A stretch of DNA of 50,989 bases from Chara braunii (taxonomy: Eukaryota; Streptophyta; Charophyceae; Charales; Characeae): the NCBI GenBank assembly GCA_003427395.1, contig BFEA01000001.1:3021721-3072709 (forward strand). Reading direction: 5' to 3'. The stretch's first letter is position 1; each line of letters begins with the position of its first letter. This document shows, one piece after another, positions 10,404 to 22,239 of this stretch. The notes beneath the pieces were generated by a model, which was not told the origin of the DNA, searched no databases, and was given only the letters and a program-made list of their open reading frames with translations. Position numbers and translations under genes: made by a program.

Positions 10404-12967
10404 ATGGAACAGAGGGGAAACGAGGGGGGATTAAGGCCCTTATGGGCACAACGAGTCAGAAATACAATCCAAGAAAAATCCCTCGACATCAAACGTGACG
10501 CCCAGGGCCCACAACAAGGAATGGAAGAGACCTTAAAAGTGCCCATCCACAACCTTTCTTCGGCGAGGGCATATTTTCTAACCCTATTTCTCCTTCCCTC
10601 AGAGAATCAAGTGGTGGATCAAAAAGGGGGAAACACAGTGATGAAAACATACCCGCCCGACAAAATGGAGGCAAGGGACAAGACCTACATCAAACACGCT
10701 AGCAACTAGTTTTTCCACGGAGACGTCGCAGACAAATTAGTCAACGATAAAATCAAATGGATATGCAAACGGCTGGAGGAAATGAAAGGTAATCCAGAGG
10801 CGGTTCAAGAATTTTTCCTGATTCAGCCCCTCTCCTCCACGGTCTTCACAGTCCTTAGCCTCTTCACGAAAGATAAACAGAAGATGGACGGGTGGAAGAA
10901 AAAAAAATGGGAGAGATCAGAAGTGCGCATCCACCCGTGGGAACCCAAAAAGGTGAGCACGGAGGTGAAGAGAGAACAACTAATGAAGGATTACTTCTGG
11001 GTGGAACTGAGACATATCCTAGTGGAGGTACCGGCTGCCTTCATCTACGACTTCGGGCAGGAGTACAACATAGTAGACTTCATTGACCCGCTCCCGTCCT
11101 ACGGAGCTAAACGGGAAGACTATTTGATGCTAGCATTGGATCTACCCAAATATCGGCCTTTCTCGATAGATGACATCATCCCCTAGGAGGCGGGGTCTTC
11201 CAAATCCGTACAGCGCATAAGTTCCGACCATGGTGCTTTAAATGCAGAGCTTATGGACACCTGAGCACGGAGTCTGCTTGTCCCCTTCACCCCAACAAGA
11301 GGGGCCCAATGGCGGGCCGGCTCCAGCGAGACCCACGCAGACCCAATAGATGGCATGCAGTGGATCAGGGCCACAAAGGGTGGGTATTCCTAGAGGACTT
11401 AGACCCCGAAGGGCAGGCAAAGGGTTGGACCTGGGAAGGGCGAGGAGACCCCTGTCGGACCACTAGGCCACCAAACGACTGGACCCCGCCCCCAATGAAA
11501 ATGTTTAAAGCACCGGAGAAAACCCTGCTACCTAAAAGGCCCCTAGAAACCGGAAGGCAAGACCCCAAGCTGCCGTCACCGCAAGGGAGAGAAAAGCAAA
11601 CAAAACGGCGACCCGGACAACCCCATGAGAAACAAGCACTTCAAGGAACCGAAACACAAGAGGCCCACAACCCAAAAGACCTGTTTGAGGAAGCTTTCGG
11701 CCCTGAGCCAATGGAAATTGAAACCATTCCCGGAGCAACCCCTCCACCAGATGTAGAAATGGAAGAGGCTCAGGAGCCGGAAACAACCCGGACAGCACAC
11801 GCAGTAGCAACAAATGCAGAGAAAGACAACAGCATACGAGGGTTGACCCTACAGGAAGTAGCGGAATGGCTGATGGAAAACCTCCGCTTGGAATTTGGAA
11901 ACGGAAACGAGGAATTTTAGGATGAGGTATATAGAGACCTGGTGCCCCTACTGGAAAGCAGCACAAGTCTATATAAAGCTCTGACTCTGGGCCTGCCGGA
12001 GGGGGCATGCTGGTCATATATCTGTCACAAACTGCTACACATTGTACTTACCCGTTTCCACCCCCCTGTCACAAACTGCTACACATTGTACTTACCCGTT
12101 TCCACCCCCCTACTCCTGAATAGGCCCCCGGGGAAAAGGACGTCCACACAGATATATACAAAAAAGACGTTCAGACAGATATACACCAAAGGTCCTCACA
12201 GCCCTGCAACAACATAACTGAGGAGGACGTAGAAACAAATATGCACAACCACACAACTGTTGAAAAACAGATGGACCAGCCGGGTACACCAGACGGCCAA
12301 GACGAGGAGCAGCAACACAAAGATAAAAGGGAGGAACAGAGAGCGGAACTAGAGAAGGAGGAACAACTGTGTAGCCAGTCAGACGAGACAAAAAGTATGG
12401 TAAAGGAAAGGGAGGCCAATAAGGACCAGGACCCAGCCCCTCAAACCAGGGACGCAAAAGCGCCAGAAGAACTATGTCTGGCGCTGGTGGCCTGGGATCC
12501 AGCCACACCAAGGTCACAACCTGACTCCCATGAACCCCCTCCCCCCCCGAAACCTCCAGAGGTTGCCCTCACCAGCAGAAGACAAAAAATCCGCCACCTG
12601 CTAGAGAAGGTCCCCCTCGTGGCGCCCTCTGACAAGAGCGTAACATTCCTTCCAGTGGCAAAAAAATGGGGTATGGGAAATGGGACTGTCGGTACCTCCA
12701 GAAGCAGTGCACGGAGAAGTCTCCCTCCAAGGGCGTTCATCCTTCTTCCTCTCACTAACATCCTGGGCCGAACGCCCGGGCCTTCGAAAGCATGATATTT
12801 CCCAATTGATTCAGAGCCATCTACCGGGAGGAGCCTCCTCCGCCTTGGTGATCTCTCATGGACATAACAAATTTGGAACCAGGGATATCTACTTGCGCTA
12901 TGACCACTCGAGAACAGAAGAGCTGCGCTGGCTGGATAGGGAGACCCTCTTGGATCTACAAATTTAA
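10404..12967 (+). pseudogene. LINE-2 ORF1: DUF4283-like domain, CCHC-type knuckle and acidic/proline-rich tail
   Basis: ORF1 proteins of plant L1 elements bind their own RNA. From 10404 to 11186 one frame, with a TAG at 10707, has the DUF4283 pattern: WERSEVRIHPWEP, then FWVELRHI, then YNIVDFIDP and LMLALDL. A frameshift at about 11184 leads into a frame holding GGVFQIRTAHKFRPWC and a zinc-knuckle-like CX2CX4HX6C at 11234-11281; two residues longer than the classic spacing. The tail is rich in Pro, Glu and Lys to 11918 (TAG), continues to 12217 in the same frame with a 44-bp tandem duplication, and shifts at 12241-12795 and 12680-12967. No ATG clearly defines the true start; 10404 is the first in frame. 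Confidence 0.72.
12022..12109. repeat. Perfect 44-bp tandem duplication within LINE-2 ORF1
   Basis: Positions 12022-12065 and 12066-12109 are identical, beginning CTGTCACAAACTGC. 44 bp is not a multiple of three, so it shifts ORF1. Perfect identity in a decayed element points to a recent event or an assembly overlap error. Confidence 0.9.
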
Positions 12968-13199
12968 AAAATAAAGCCTGGCGACCTCTGGTCAGCAACG
13001 AAGATTGAAGCCTTCTTGGTGAAACTACTCAGGAAGGACATACTGCAAAAAGGCAGCATCTTGGATTAAAAAAAAAAAAACATCACACACATCCTGCGAA
13101 ATAAGAATACATACACAGACAACAGAAATAACAAAAGGATGAATGTGGTAGACGCACTATACGGCAAGGATAAAACCTGAAAACTCTGTAAACGACAAG

Positions 13200-16100
13200 C
13201 AGGCCTCGACCTGCGTTCACTCAATATAAACGGACAGGAGTAGAGGGGAGGGACTGGCCGGATGTCGTATGCCTGCAAGAAACCCGACCTCATGGACAAT
13301 CCAGAACACAATCACATACTCGAAGAGATCTGGCCACATCAGGCCTTCCGCGCCCACGCCCCGCGACCCGGAAGCGGTGGAGTCGCCATATGGCTCCCCC
13401 CTGGTTCAAAAGTGGAGATGCTCAACTGGCCGGCGGACCGAGATGAAGGCAGATGGGTCTATTTACTAGCGATGTTGGAATTGAAAGTGGTAAGCATCCT
13501 GAACATTTATGTCCCCAACGACCCAGCGACAAGATAAGCCTTCTTTGAGTCTCTAAAGGACAAATTACCGGTTGGCATCCCCACGATTTTGGTGGGGGAT
13601 TTCAATGCAGCTCCGGACCGCTGGTTGGATAGATGGAAAATCCCATCACCCTGTCCAATTTACATGGAAAATGACGAGAGAATACTCGTTGAACTCCTCA
13701 CAATCCCTCAACCTCTTCGACACCTTTCGGAGGAGCTACCCCACCGCGCGTCATTTTACGTGTTACCGCAAGAACACTACGGAGAGAGCATCGAAGTCAC
13801 GCATAGACTTGATACTAATTTCAAAAGAATTACAAGGGACCCTTCAAATATCAGAGATATTCCCCAGTAGCCCCCACCCGGGCCTGGACCACGCGATGTG
13901 TCTCGCCATCTTCTCATTCAGGAGAAAACCTGATCAAGGAAGGGGCTTTTACAAGCTCAATACATCCCTCTTATCCAACGATCGTTTCACTTACTACCTA
14001 AAGGATGTGTGGTCCTTTTGGAAAGAACATAGATACCACATCAGCGACGACATATTATGGTTCAATAACGGTCTTGCTTTTTTAGGCCGCAAGTGCAACG
14101 AATACTCAAAGCTACTCGCGGCGCTCCGTCACGCCGAGGAGGTGAAACTACAACATTAACTACGACAATTGAAATCGCAGGAAGATGAAATCGACGACCT
14201 TCAACAGCAAGCGGAGATAGTTAAGACCATCTAGACTTTAGAAGACCAATTCATGAATCACATGGAACGCAGGTGGCAAGGAGTCAGGATCCGGGGCAAA
14301 CTTTCCAAACACAATATGAAAGGAGCAATGGACGCAAGGTTCCTTGCAATGGCCAAGGCCAATTGAGGCATTGGAAGACCAAAAACGCCACCAATGGCCC
14401 CTCCACACATCTACTGCAGCCTGCACGAAGATAGCGAGAGATTTTTATCATACATTATTTACTTCAGAATGTCGGGACCAAGATAGAGTGAAACGCGCCG
14501 GGGAGATAGATGTAATTTTGCGCCCACTAAATAAAACCCTCTCAGAACAACAAAGGGAAATTCTTGACATACCCATATCAAAGGAGGAGATATGCAAGGC
14601 ACTGAAGCAAATGGAAGAGGAAGAAACTGCAAGCTTAGACGGGCTACCTAAAGAATTATGGGAAGCCATGTGGGTTAGTATCTCACAAGATCTCATGGAT
14701 TACTACCACGTGGTTTGGAGCACGGGACAGATAGGCGAATTAGTGGGGTAAGGAGTGTTGACGCTCCTCTATAAGAAGGGGGCAAGGACCAGTATCAAGA
14801 ACTACATGCCTATTACCCTGCTCACAGTGGTCTACAAGTTGATAGCGAAAACACTGGCTAACCGTATGACACAAATGATGACGGACATCATTCACCCTAG
14901 GGCAGAAATATTCAAGACAACATTCTCCTAGTTAATGAGATGATCAAGCTAACAAGGCAATCCAAAAAAAATGCAGCAATCATCTTTATCGACTTCGAAA
15001 AAGCGTATGACTATGTAGATTGGTTCTTTCTTGACAAGTGCTGAAAAAACTCAATTTTGGGATATGCTTCAGATGTTGGATTGAGATTCTCCACGCGAAT
15101 GCAACAACCAGGGTCATGGTAAACGGTAATCTGGCCCCCCCTATTAGCCTCCAGAGGTCAGTCAGACAAGGAGACCCTATAACAACCTACCTTTTCGTCA
15201 TTGTCATGGAGGCACTAGCCGCCAACCTAAGGGCCTACAAAGACATCAAAAGAATTCAAGTTGCAGCAATAACCAGGGAGGCAATCCCGGTGTGCTCCTT
15301 GTTTGCCGATGACCTAACACTGATGGTGGACGCATCAAGAGAGTCAATGGAAGTGGTGCAACACATGATGGATCACTTCTGTAAACTGTCAGATATGAAA
15401 GTTAACTGGGGAAACAAAACCCTGGGATGGTGGATACACCACCAAGGAGTGAGACCCCCAGAACAACCTATAATCAATTGGCTCCCCAAGGAAGCCCCCA
15501 TTAGAGTGTTGGGAATCTCCATGACGACAGAGGGCAGACCACCAATAAACAATAATTGGATTTCTACGCCGCCCCTGGCCAAAATGGCCCTTTGGAGAGA
15601 CAAACATACCTCACTGTTTGGATGTGCTCTGATTATTAACAACGTGGTTCTGACCTCGATGTGGTACAAATCTGCTATTTGGGCATTGGATACGAATGCC
15701 TTACGCCCACTGTGGCGTCAGAAAACCGCCTTTCTGTGTCGGGGAGACCACGAGAAATATAATGTAATTAGTCGGGTAGCATGGCATTCCATAATCCAAC
15801 CTAGAACATTGGAGGCTTTGGCATTACCGACCCCTTGATACAAACTAAGGCGCTGGCACTACAATGGCTTAAAAGCCTTTTGTTTAATCCTGATGTCCCC
15901 TGGAGAGGGTTAACCATGGAACAAATCTCCAGGTTAGCACCACAAACACCGGCTGAGACCGACCCACTAACGTGGTTGGAAAACAGGGGATGACCCATCC
16001 CAGGAGCGAGATCGCAACAAAGGGACCCCCGTCCCGACTGCCCCAGGCAAGCAGTCAGGGCTGACTTACGAAATGATCCCTTCTGGCCCACCCTTCTCAA

Positions 16101-17653
16101 AACATGGAGAAGTCTCTCCTTTCCGGACAAGACATCGCTAGAGAGATGGGAGCAGGTGGCACGCCAACCCCTCTTTGGAAACAGATGGGTGGTGGACTTG
16201 AAGGGCCAAATGCTCCTTTGCACGGACCCCCCCTGGCAGAGTTGGGTGAAGCGAGGGAATATAAGGATAAAGGGTATATGGGACACTGATAAGAAGGACT
16301 GGATTGGAACTGACCAGCTACGAGAGAGACTGGGGTACTACCACCGACCATACGAAGCCCTGGAAACGCTGATAGAAATGATCCCACTAGCATGGTGGAG
16401 AATACTCCGTAAGGGCCCTACCTTGCAAGAATCGGACTGGTAGAAGTTAGAAATCGGCAAGGAAGTGTGGGCAGGGTAGTCCGCTGCTCCCCGGATGGAG
16501 CAGTAGCGGTGCAACTCTCTCCAGTGAGGCAAAACAATGTCATCCAAAAAAGCTCACCAAACGAAATGCTAACATGTCAAATAGAGGAGGTATATAGAAT
16601 CAAAGTACTCCATGAAAATGAGCAATGGATAGCCTACTACCTCGGTACCCTCCTTCATCATCTAGCCCTGGACCCGTTGGAGTGGTCATGGTCGGCCCAA
16701 GGAAGGCAAGGTAAGAAATTCATCAAGTCCCTACATGCCTTAACAGTCAAATCAACCTACAGGCTCCTAAGACCAAAAGTTGCTCTGTGTGACCAGGTGG
16801 AGGAGCGGTGGAGAGACCACCTGAACATCATCAAAGAGGAGTTGAGACCAATTAGATGGTTCAGGATGGCCAAGGCAAAGTCGGCCAAACTGGCCTCACT
16901 TCAATGGCAACTAGAGCACCGTTGTCTTCCAACAAATAACTGGTTGATAAATAGAACGTCTCTGGAACAAAGAAGGCAAGCTCTCCCATGGTGCAAGTTG
17001 TGCACAAAACGGCCAGATACAATTGAACATATATTCCTCCAATGACCGGGTGCACTCTGGCTGTGGAGATGGTGGGATAGAGTGTGGGAACAACTAGGAA
17101 CAAAGGCCCAGTGGCCCTGGGGCGGAAAGCCTTGTTGTGTGAAGCCTGGCCCAAGGACGAGATAGACCAGATAGACGAATTCACCAGAAATATGTTCAGG
17201 ATGGGACGGCGGGCGATTCTCTGGGCACTTTGGAGACGACACTGCACCTTCGAGATGGAGGGGGCGATATTGGAAGGACCCGAATTTACAGAAAGTGTCC
17301 AGCAACAGATCCAGTTAGAAATAACCGCAAAATGGAATGGAGTCAGAGCACAAATCCAACTCCTCGACAGGCGAAAAGACATCGAACAAAAAATCCAGGA
17401 ATTTAGCTCAAGCTGGCTTGGGGGCGCAAACGGAGGGAGGATAAGAACAATGGAATGGAATGGAGAATACACAGCACCAGGGGAGGACCAACGAGGAATG
17501 AAGATAGTAAGAGACTATCAATTGAGGTTCCACGAATGGACCAAAGTGGATGTAGCGATCCCATTGAAACCCCCTGAAGAATTCCCGGACTTCTTCCCCC
17601 CCCCATCAAATTGTCTAGTGGAAATGAAGTGGTACGGAATGGATTTTGCATAG
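13200..17653 (+). pseudogene. LINE-2 ORF2: endonuclease, reverse transcriptase and zf-RVT
   Basis: The endonuclease begins near 13207 (LRSLNING) with VVCLQET near 13270, SGGVAIWLPP in a shifted frame, GDFN at 13595-13606, SRIDLILIS near 13797 and HPGLDHAM near 13874. RT follows: DGLPKELWE (14638), LTLLYKKG (14760), YMPITLL, IFIDFEKAYDYVDW (14985), SLQRSVRQGDP (15148), and the catalytic FADD at 15302-15313, intact. The zf-RVT region (about 16860-17045) keeps CKLC and IEHIFLQ, but the next codon, Cys in LINE-3, is TGA at 17043-17045. A C-terminal part runs 17084-17653. There are frameshifts or stops near 13290, 13535, 13700, 14158, 14340, 14750, 15040, 15838 and 16441, so no single protein can be made. 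It belongs to the same family as LINE-3. Confidence 0.88.
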
Positions 17654-18034
17654 CACTAGTTCTGGCACCATAATGGATGGTGAAGAGACGCGGTAGCTAT
17701 AAAAAGGGTAGGTGGGGAGGCGGAGGGACTAGTTTGTAGTAGTAGGTATCTGGCGCCCGTTTCAGGGCGAAGAGGTTTGCTCCCCTTTTCCAATAGCCTG
17801 CTCAGTCAATCCCCTGGATTCCAGGGTAATCAATGCTAGCAGGAGCCCCTTACTTTCTTCCCTACATACTCTAAATTCATTTTGTATATGGGACGCTGGA
17901 CCCGTTTTCCAGCAGGTGATGCTCCCCACCAATAGATGGAGCCTCTCCCCAGGTGCTAGTGGTGTCTACTCTTATCAGCGCCACTATCACCGAAGGGGCG
18001 CCTTTTTCAAAAAAAAAAAAAAAAAAAAAAAAAA
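17654..18034 (+). other. LINE-2 3' UTR with poly(A) tail
   Basis: Non-coding, ending in 26 A's at 18009-18034. Positions 17885-18008 match the reverse complement of 40804-40925 closely, including GACGCTGGACCCGTTTTCCA and CACCAATAGATGGAGCC. The shared 3' end is what the RT would recognise. Confidence 0.85.
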
Positions 18035-18050
18035 GGAATGATGTTGCTGG
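18035..18050 (+). repeat. Candidate 3' target-site duplication of LINE-2
   Basis: GGAATGATGTTGCTGG begins immediately after the poly(A) and pairs with 8681-8696 (one mismatch). Confidence 0.55.
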
Positions 18051-19700
18051 AGTAAGTAGGTGCGACCCTGGGACTATTGGGGTATCAAACGTCTGCCTGA
18101 TGCATGAGTGTGTTGATTTCTTCTTTTTTTCCCCAACCCTCACCAATCCCTGGGCTACGAGTGAGCGTGGGGGATCGTCGCTGACTTTTCTCTCTCTCCC
18201 CTCGCGCGTGCAAGCGCCACGTGTGGGTTTGTCCCTCGTTCAATTGGGCTGATCGCCGACAACCAGGGACATCGGGCGCGGGCGTTTCGTCGACCCGCCC
18301 GATCTCTTGGCTACCCGGCCATAACCTTTTTGTCCTAGCAACGATTTTGTGACTAACGACACTGTGTCTCTGAACTTGCATTTTTTATAAGTGGGATGGA
18401 GCGGGGCAAGGCCCGTTGAGATTTGTATGGACTCGAGATTCACTACGCTTAACATGAGCGCGAGTGATTGTTCGCGCTCAACCCTCTCGTCAATCCTCCA
18501 TAACACCCTTCCGCCTTTTCCGATTGTAGACGAGGACACTGTGTACTACGATTCCGATGTGCGAAGCGTGTTGTTGCGGGTCGACCAGGTTCATCTATAA
18601 AACCCGTCTAAGGCATGTCACATAGGAGGAAGTGGGTTTATTGTGGTCGATCGATTTTCTTCCCCGTCCCTGAGCTTGCCTTACACTAATTTGACGGTGC
18701 TGCCTTGGTTGACTGCTCACACCACGTGGAGGCTCGAGTTTAGCTGTCGTTGGTGTCGACAGGGAGACTCATGTTCCTGGCGAAGGCTGGTGCTAGGGTA
18801 CGAAGGTTCGGTTCATTTCCCATAATTCTTTCGCAATGCGGGGGCCCTACCGGCGAGCTTCCACCCCGGGGTTCCCCCAGCCCCGCTCGGATCTGACGAC
18901 AAGACTCCATGCCGACCTCTCGGACTTGAAGAATCGGACTTGAAGGCCTAGAGTCCCCCTATCTCTTGGGTCCTTACAACAAAGACTGGCGTGAACCTGG
19001 TGTGAGAGAAATGATAGATTCTGTGTCTTCCCTTTTCTTTTTCTTGTCGTCATTTTTTTTTGCGGCTAACTGTTGAGTCACACTTTGCCCCTAGGCCCAC
19101 GGCGGAGAGGAATTTTGTTTGTACCCCGCACCCCGACCCAACTTGCCCTTCGAGTGTTCTTGTTTTTCCATTTTGAACCATCTCTCTCGTCCTAGATTTT
19201 GAAGCAACCTCCGCACTGAGGCAAGAATCCCCCATTTTGTTCAAGCAATATAACCCTCACCCAAAATCCTCGCCACGCCCCAATTACTCTAATCGGCGTC
19301 TCTCGGTACGAAACGTCGCGTGGGGTGTGAGCTTCGTATCAAAGCTGATTCGTTTCAGCTCCGAAGTTTCCTTGACAAGACCACAGTTTCGAAAGGTTGG
19401 CACAAAGGCGTCCTCGATTGACCAATGCTAATCAAAACCTAACGAGGAGCTGATCTCGACGACAACCCCAAGCTATGGCGGTGTTGAGCGCATCGACTCC
19501 AACTTTTTTTCGCAAAAGGCAAGAGCCCTCCTGGCCATATCACGCAAGAGTAAAAACAGAAACACAAACAAGAGACAATTTGAAGATGTCTCTGAAGTAG
19601 TCTCGCGAACCGTCGAGGCGGACGAGATTGCGTCGTCCCTTCGCCGCTGTAGCCGGGTGCCCCAACCGTACTTCTCACGGTCCCTTACGACAGGATAGGC
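18051..19700. other. No recognised gene
   Basis: Mixed sequence. A short open frame at 18391-18600 (69 codons, preceded by TTTTTTATAAG) encodes nothing I recognise. CpG-rich blocks at 18170-18300 and T-rich stretches around 18119 and 19030 are present. No repeat partner was found in the window. Confidence 0.4.
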
Positions 19701-22195
19701 TCCCACGGGGCATAACTTACCTTCCCTGAGGGGTTGTCACCACCCTCAGGGGCGTATCCCTACCGAGCTACTGACCCACCTACAAAAGCTTCTAAATGCA
19801 ATTGCAGAGGTAGGTCAACCGAGGGCGTTTGCTCACTCATTGTAGTACAGGTACGCTTGGTTAAACACCAAGTGAACCTGAACGTCGCTCGCTCCTTAGG
19901 GCGTCGATCTCCAAAGTACGAAGCGCACGCCGGTCGACGTGGATGTTCCCAACCAAGTGTGCACCCACAAGTATCCTAGTCCCTTAGACATACGACTTAG
20001 AGAAGAAATTATCACCGAAGTTAACTCCATTAGACCGGATCGATCAAAGCTGGTAAGAAACCATCCGTTGTAAAAAATAACTCGTACGACAAAATGGATA
20101 ATTGCGGTTCCATTTCGACGCGAGAGTCCGAAAGATAATTATAAGTCTTCAATTATCATAAGGCGGAACACCAACCAAAATAATGTCAGTCGAATCCTGC
20201 AGATGCGAACACGACAATTCAAGTCATCACGAGGTTTGAATTTATAAGACAATTGTCAAGGTAGTCAAACTATCATAGTTTTGACTTGATGAGCTGAGCC
20301 GCCAAAGATTTTTCATTTCATTCCTACATTGACCGAAGACAAAGCATACACTCATGTCACCCCTTGTCAATAACCTTCTTGGATGACAGACTGCTTTGCA
20401 GATGATTCTTGATCAGGTGCATTACTCAAAGTGTTGCATGTCCCACCCTTTAGGAAGTGGTCTGGGTACTCCTCCTCGCCTGAGCACAAGACTCGGATCT
20501 TATAAATTGGGTCGTCTCCAAGGAGTCGGCAAAGTACCCCCCCGTAGAACGGTCTACTATAGGTCGATAACAGGGTCGGTTCCCAAAGCAACGAAGCCCC
20601 GCCCCAAATACTTCCTTGAAAGAGAGAAAGCGGGTTCACCGTGTCTAGATTTTAGTCGTTCTCATCTTCCATAAACTCAAGGTAATTCAGACGAAAAGAG
20701 TCAGAGGCGGTAGAAAATGGGAAACATTTGGACAGGTATAGGAAAATAAGGCCATTAGGACACAAAGATTAACCTTGGGATAAAGACTAAATCCATTTAG
20801 TTTTGTCTTCTTTATTTGAATCAATTTTTTTTTACGGCGTCTATTAAATTAACCATTTTCAAAACACAAGTGTTTTTTACAAGCAGGCAGGCAATAGGTA
20901 GGAAGAAAACAATCATTTTCACCAGTCCTAAGTAGGCACAACTAATTCTCTTTGCAAGCATCCTTTTGCCTACCTGCACACTCAAAAACAACCAACAAGT
21001 TCAGAAAATCCAGCAACCCATACTCCCGTCATATCTCACTTGTTCATATGCATGACCACTCACGCTTTACTCAACCCTTCCCTTTTGAAGATTCAGAAAA
21101 AACATGGCCAAGCAAAGTGTGGGTTCACACAGGTATGAAAAGGAATCTGAGTCAATCAACTGACCTTGAGTGAAGTAGTGTCAAATGCGCCTTGGATCAC
21201 TCAAGAAAACCAAAAAAAAAAAGTGTCATCGAAGAAAACTACAGCCTCGAGGCAATCTTGGATCAACCAGTAATCCCAATCCATCCTTGAGTCGTACATT
21301 GTGCACGTTGCAGTCCCAAGTGTGAAGATGGCGAACCACACACGTCCCAAAAAAAATCACTGGTCCCACGTTAGTGCCAATTGGTCCCAAGTAGTCACAA
21401 ACGCTCCTAGGTGGTCCTGCACTATCTTTTCCAGCACCCTACAAAGTCACCCGCCAGAACTGCTTTCACCATGCCTCCAAAAAATAAAATACAAGAGTTT
21501 GAACTATATCGGCACCGCCAGTCTCGCTCACGCGTTCGTACTGGTCCCAACGGTCTCACTAGACCAAAGCCAAAGACCCAACTGCCACCAACGAGTATAC
21601 ATAAAAACATAATGTGCCATTCAACCTTGACTAGCCTGGTCGAACACGCAGGCTATCGCCGGTACATTCACTCCACGTTACAAAACCCACTAACACAAAT
21701 GAACCATGGACCTCGCTGCTCGTCGTGCTGCCGCAACAATTTCACTGCATTTCACCCATCAGATGACGTTGACGGCGATCACCTCGACGCACCAAAAATA
21801 TCAAAACCTTCCCTCCCATTAGTGTAACTTGACAATCCACAATTTCTGCTGCATAATACTACAAAAATTACCACCGTCGATGCCAAAACAAATCGACAGC
21901 ATATCCCAAAAAAATTGGAATTAATAAAATTTGGGCTCTAGACAGAATTCAGGCCTAAAGTACAACTCCCGCCATGCCGTCCCGGTCTCGCAGTGTCCGA
22001 AAGACCCCCACACAGGGTCAGCACCAGCCAGAGGGAAATGGATCAGAGTGCTCCCTACCCTGACTATGGTTGTCCTCCTCCTCCTCTAACCTTACTATGC
22101 TACTCTAACCATGCGGAAACTCTATCCTAAACATCAACGATCGTAGTTGAAAAACCGCCAATGGCGGGCCGGGGTCCAAGTCATACTCCCTCCGC
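19701..22195. other. No recognised gene; moderately AT-rich intergenic DNA
   Basis: Scattered stops in all frames, none of the retrotransposon motifs, no tandem repeats of note. The composition shifts to A-rich on this strand after about 20660. Possibly old decayed repeats. I considered organellar origin for 19640-20700 but found no gene or intron core to support it. Confidence 0.4.
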
Positions 22196-22239
22196 CGTGC
22201 AAGTTAAAACTACAAAATTACAGTAATACCTAATAATTC

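Larger units (their letters stand above)
8697..18034 (+). mobile_element. L1-like non-LTR retrotransposon LINE-2, near full length, decayed
   Basis: The order is a possible 5' UTR with tandem repeats (8697-10400), ORF1 with a DUF4283-type RNA-binding region and CCHC-like knuckle, ORF2 with endonuclease, RT (FADD) and zf-RVT, a 3' UTR, and 26 A's at 18009-18034. The 16-bp flanking match at 8681 and 18035 supports one insertion of about 9.3 kb. That is long for this group, and an internal A/C tract at 9814-9935 could mean the 5' 1.2 kb is a separate retroposon. ORF1 and ORF2 are certain; the 5' end is inferred. The 3' UTR is about 85-90% similar by eye to that of minus-strand LINE-3. Confidence 0.8.

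Noticed and set aside
18391-18600. Short gene after a TATA-like TTTTTTATAAG
   Set aside because: 69 codons, no known motif, and AT-rich matches of this kind occur by chance.
19640-20700. Possible organellar insertion or group II intron remnant
   Set aside because: A GACCGT-GAGA hairpin near 19665 on the minus strand resembled domain V, but the upper stem and conserved bases are missing and no organellar gene was recognised.
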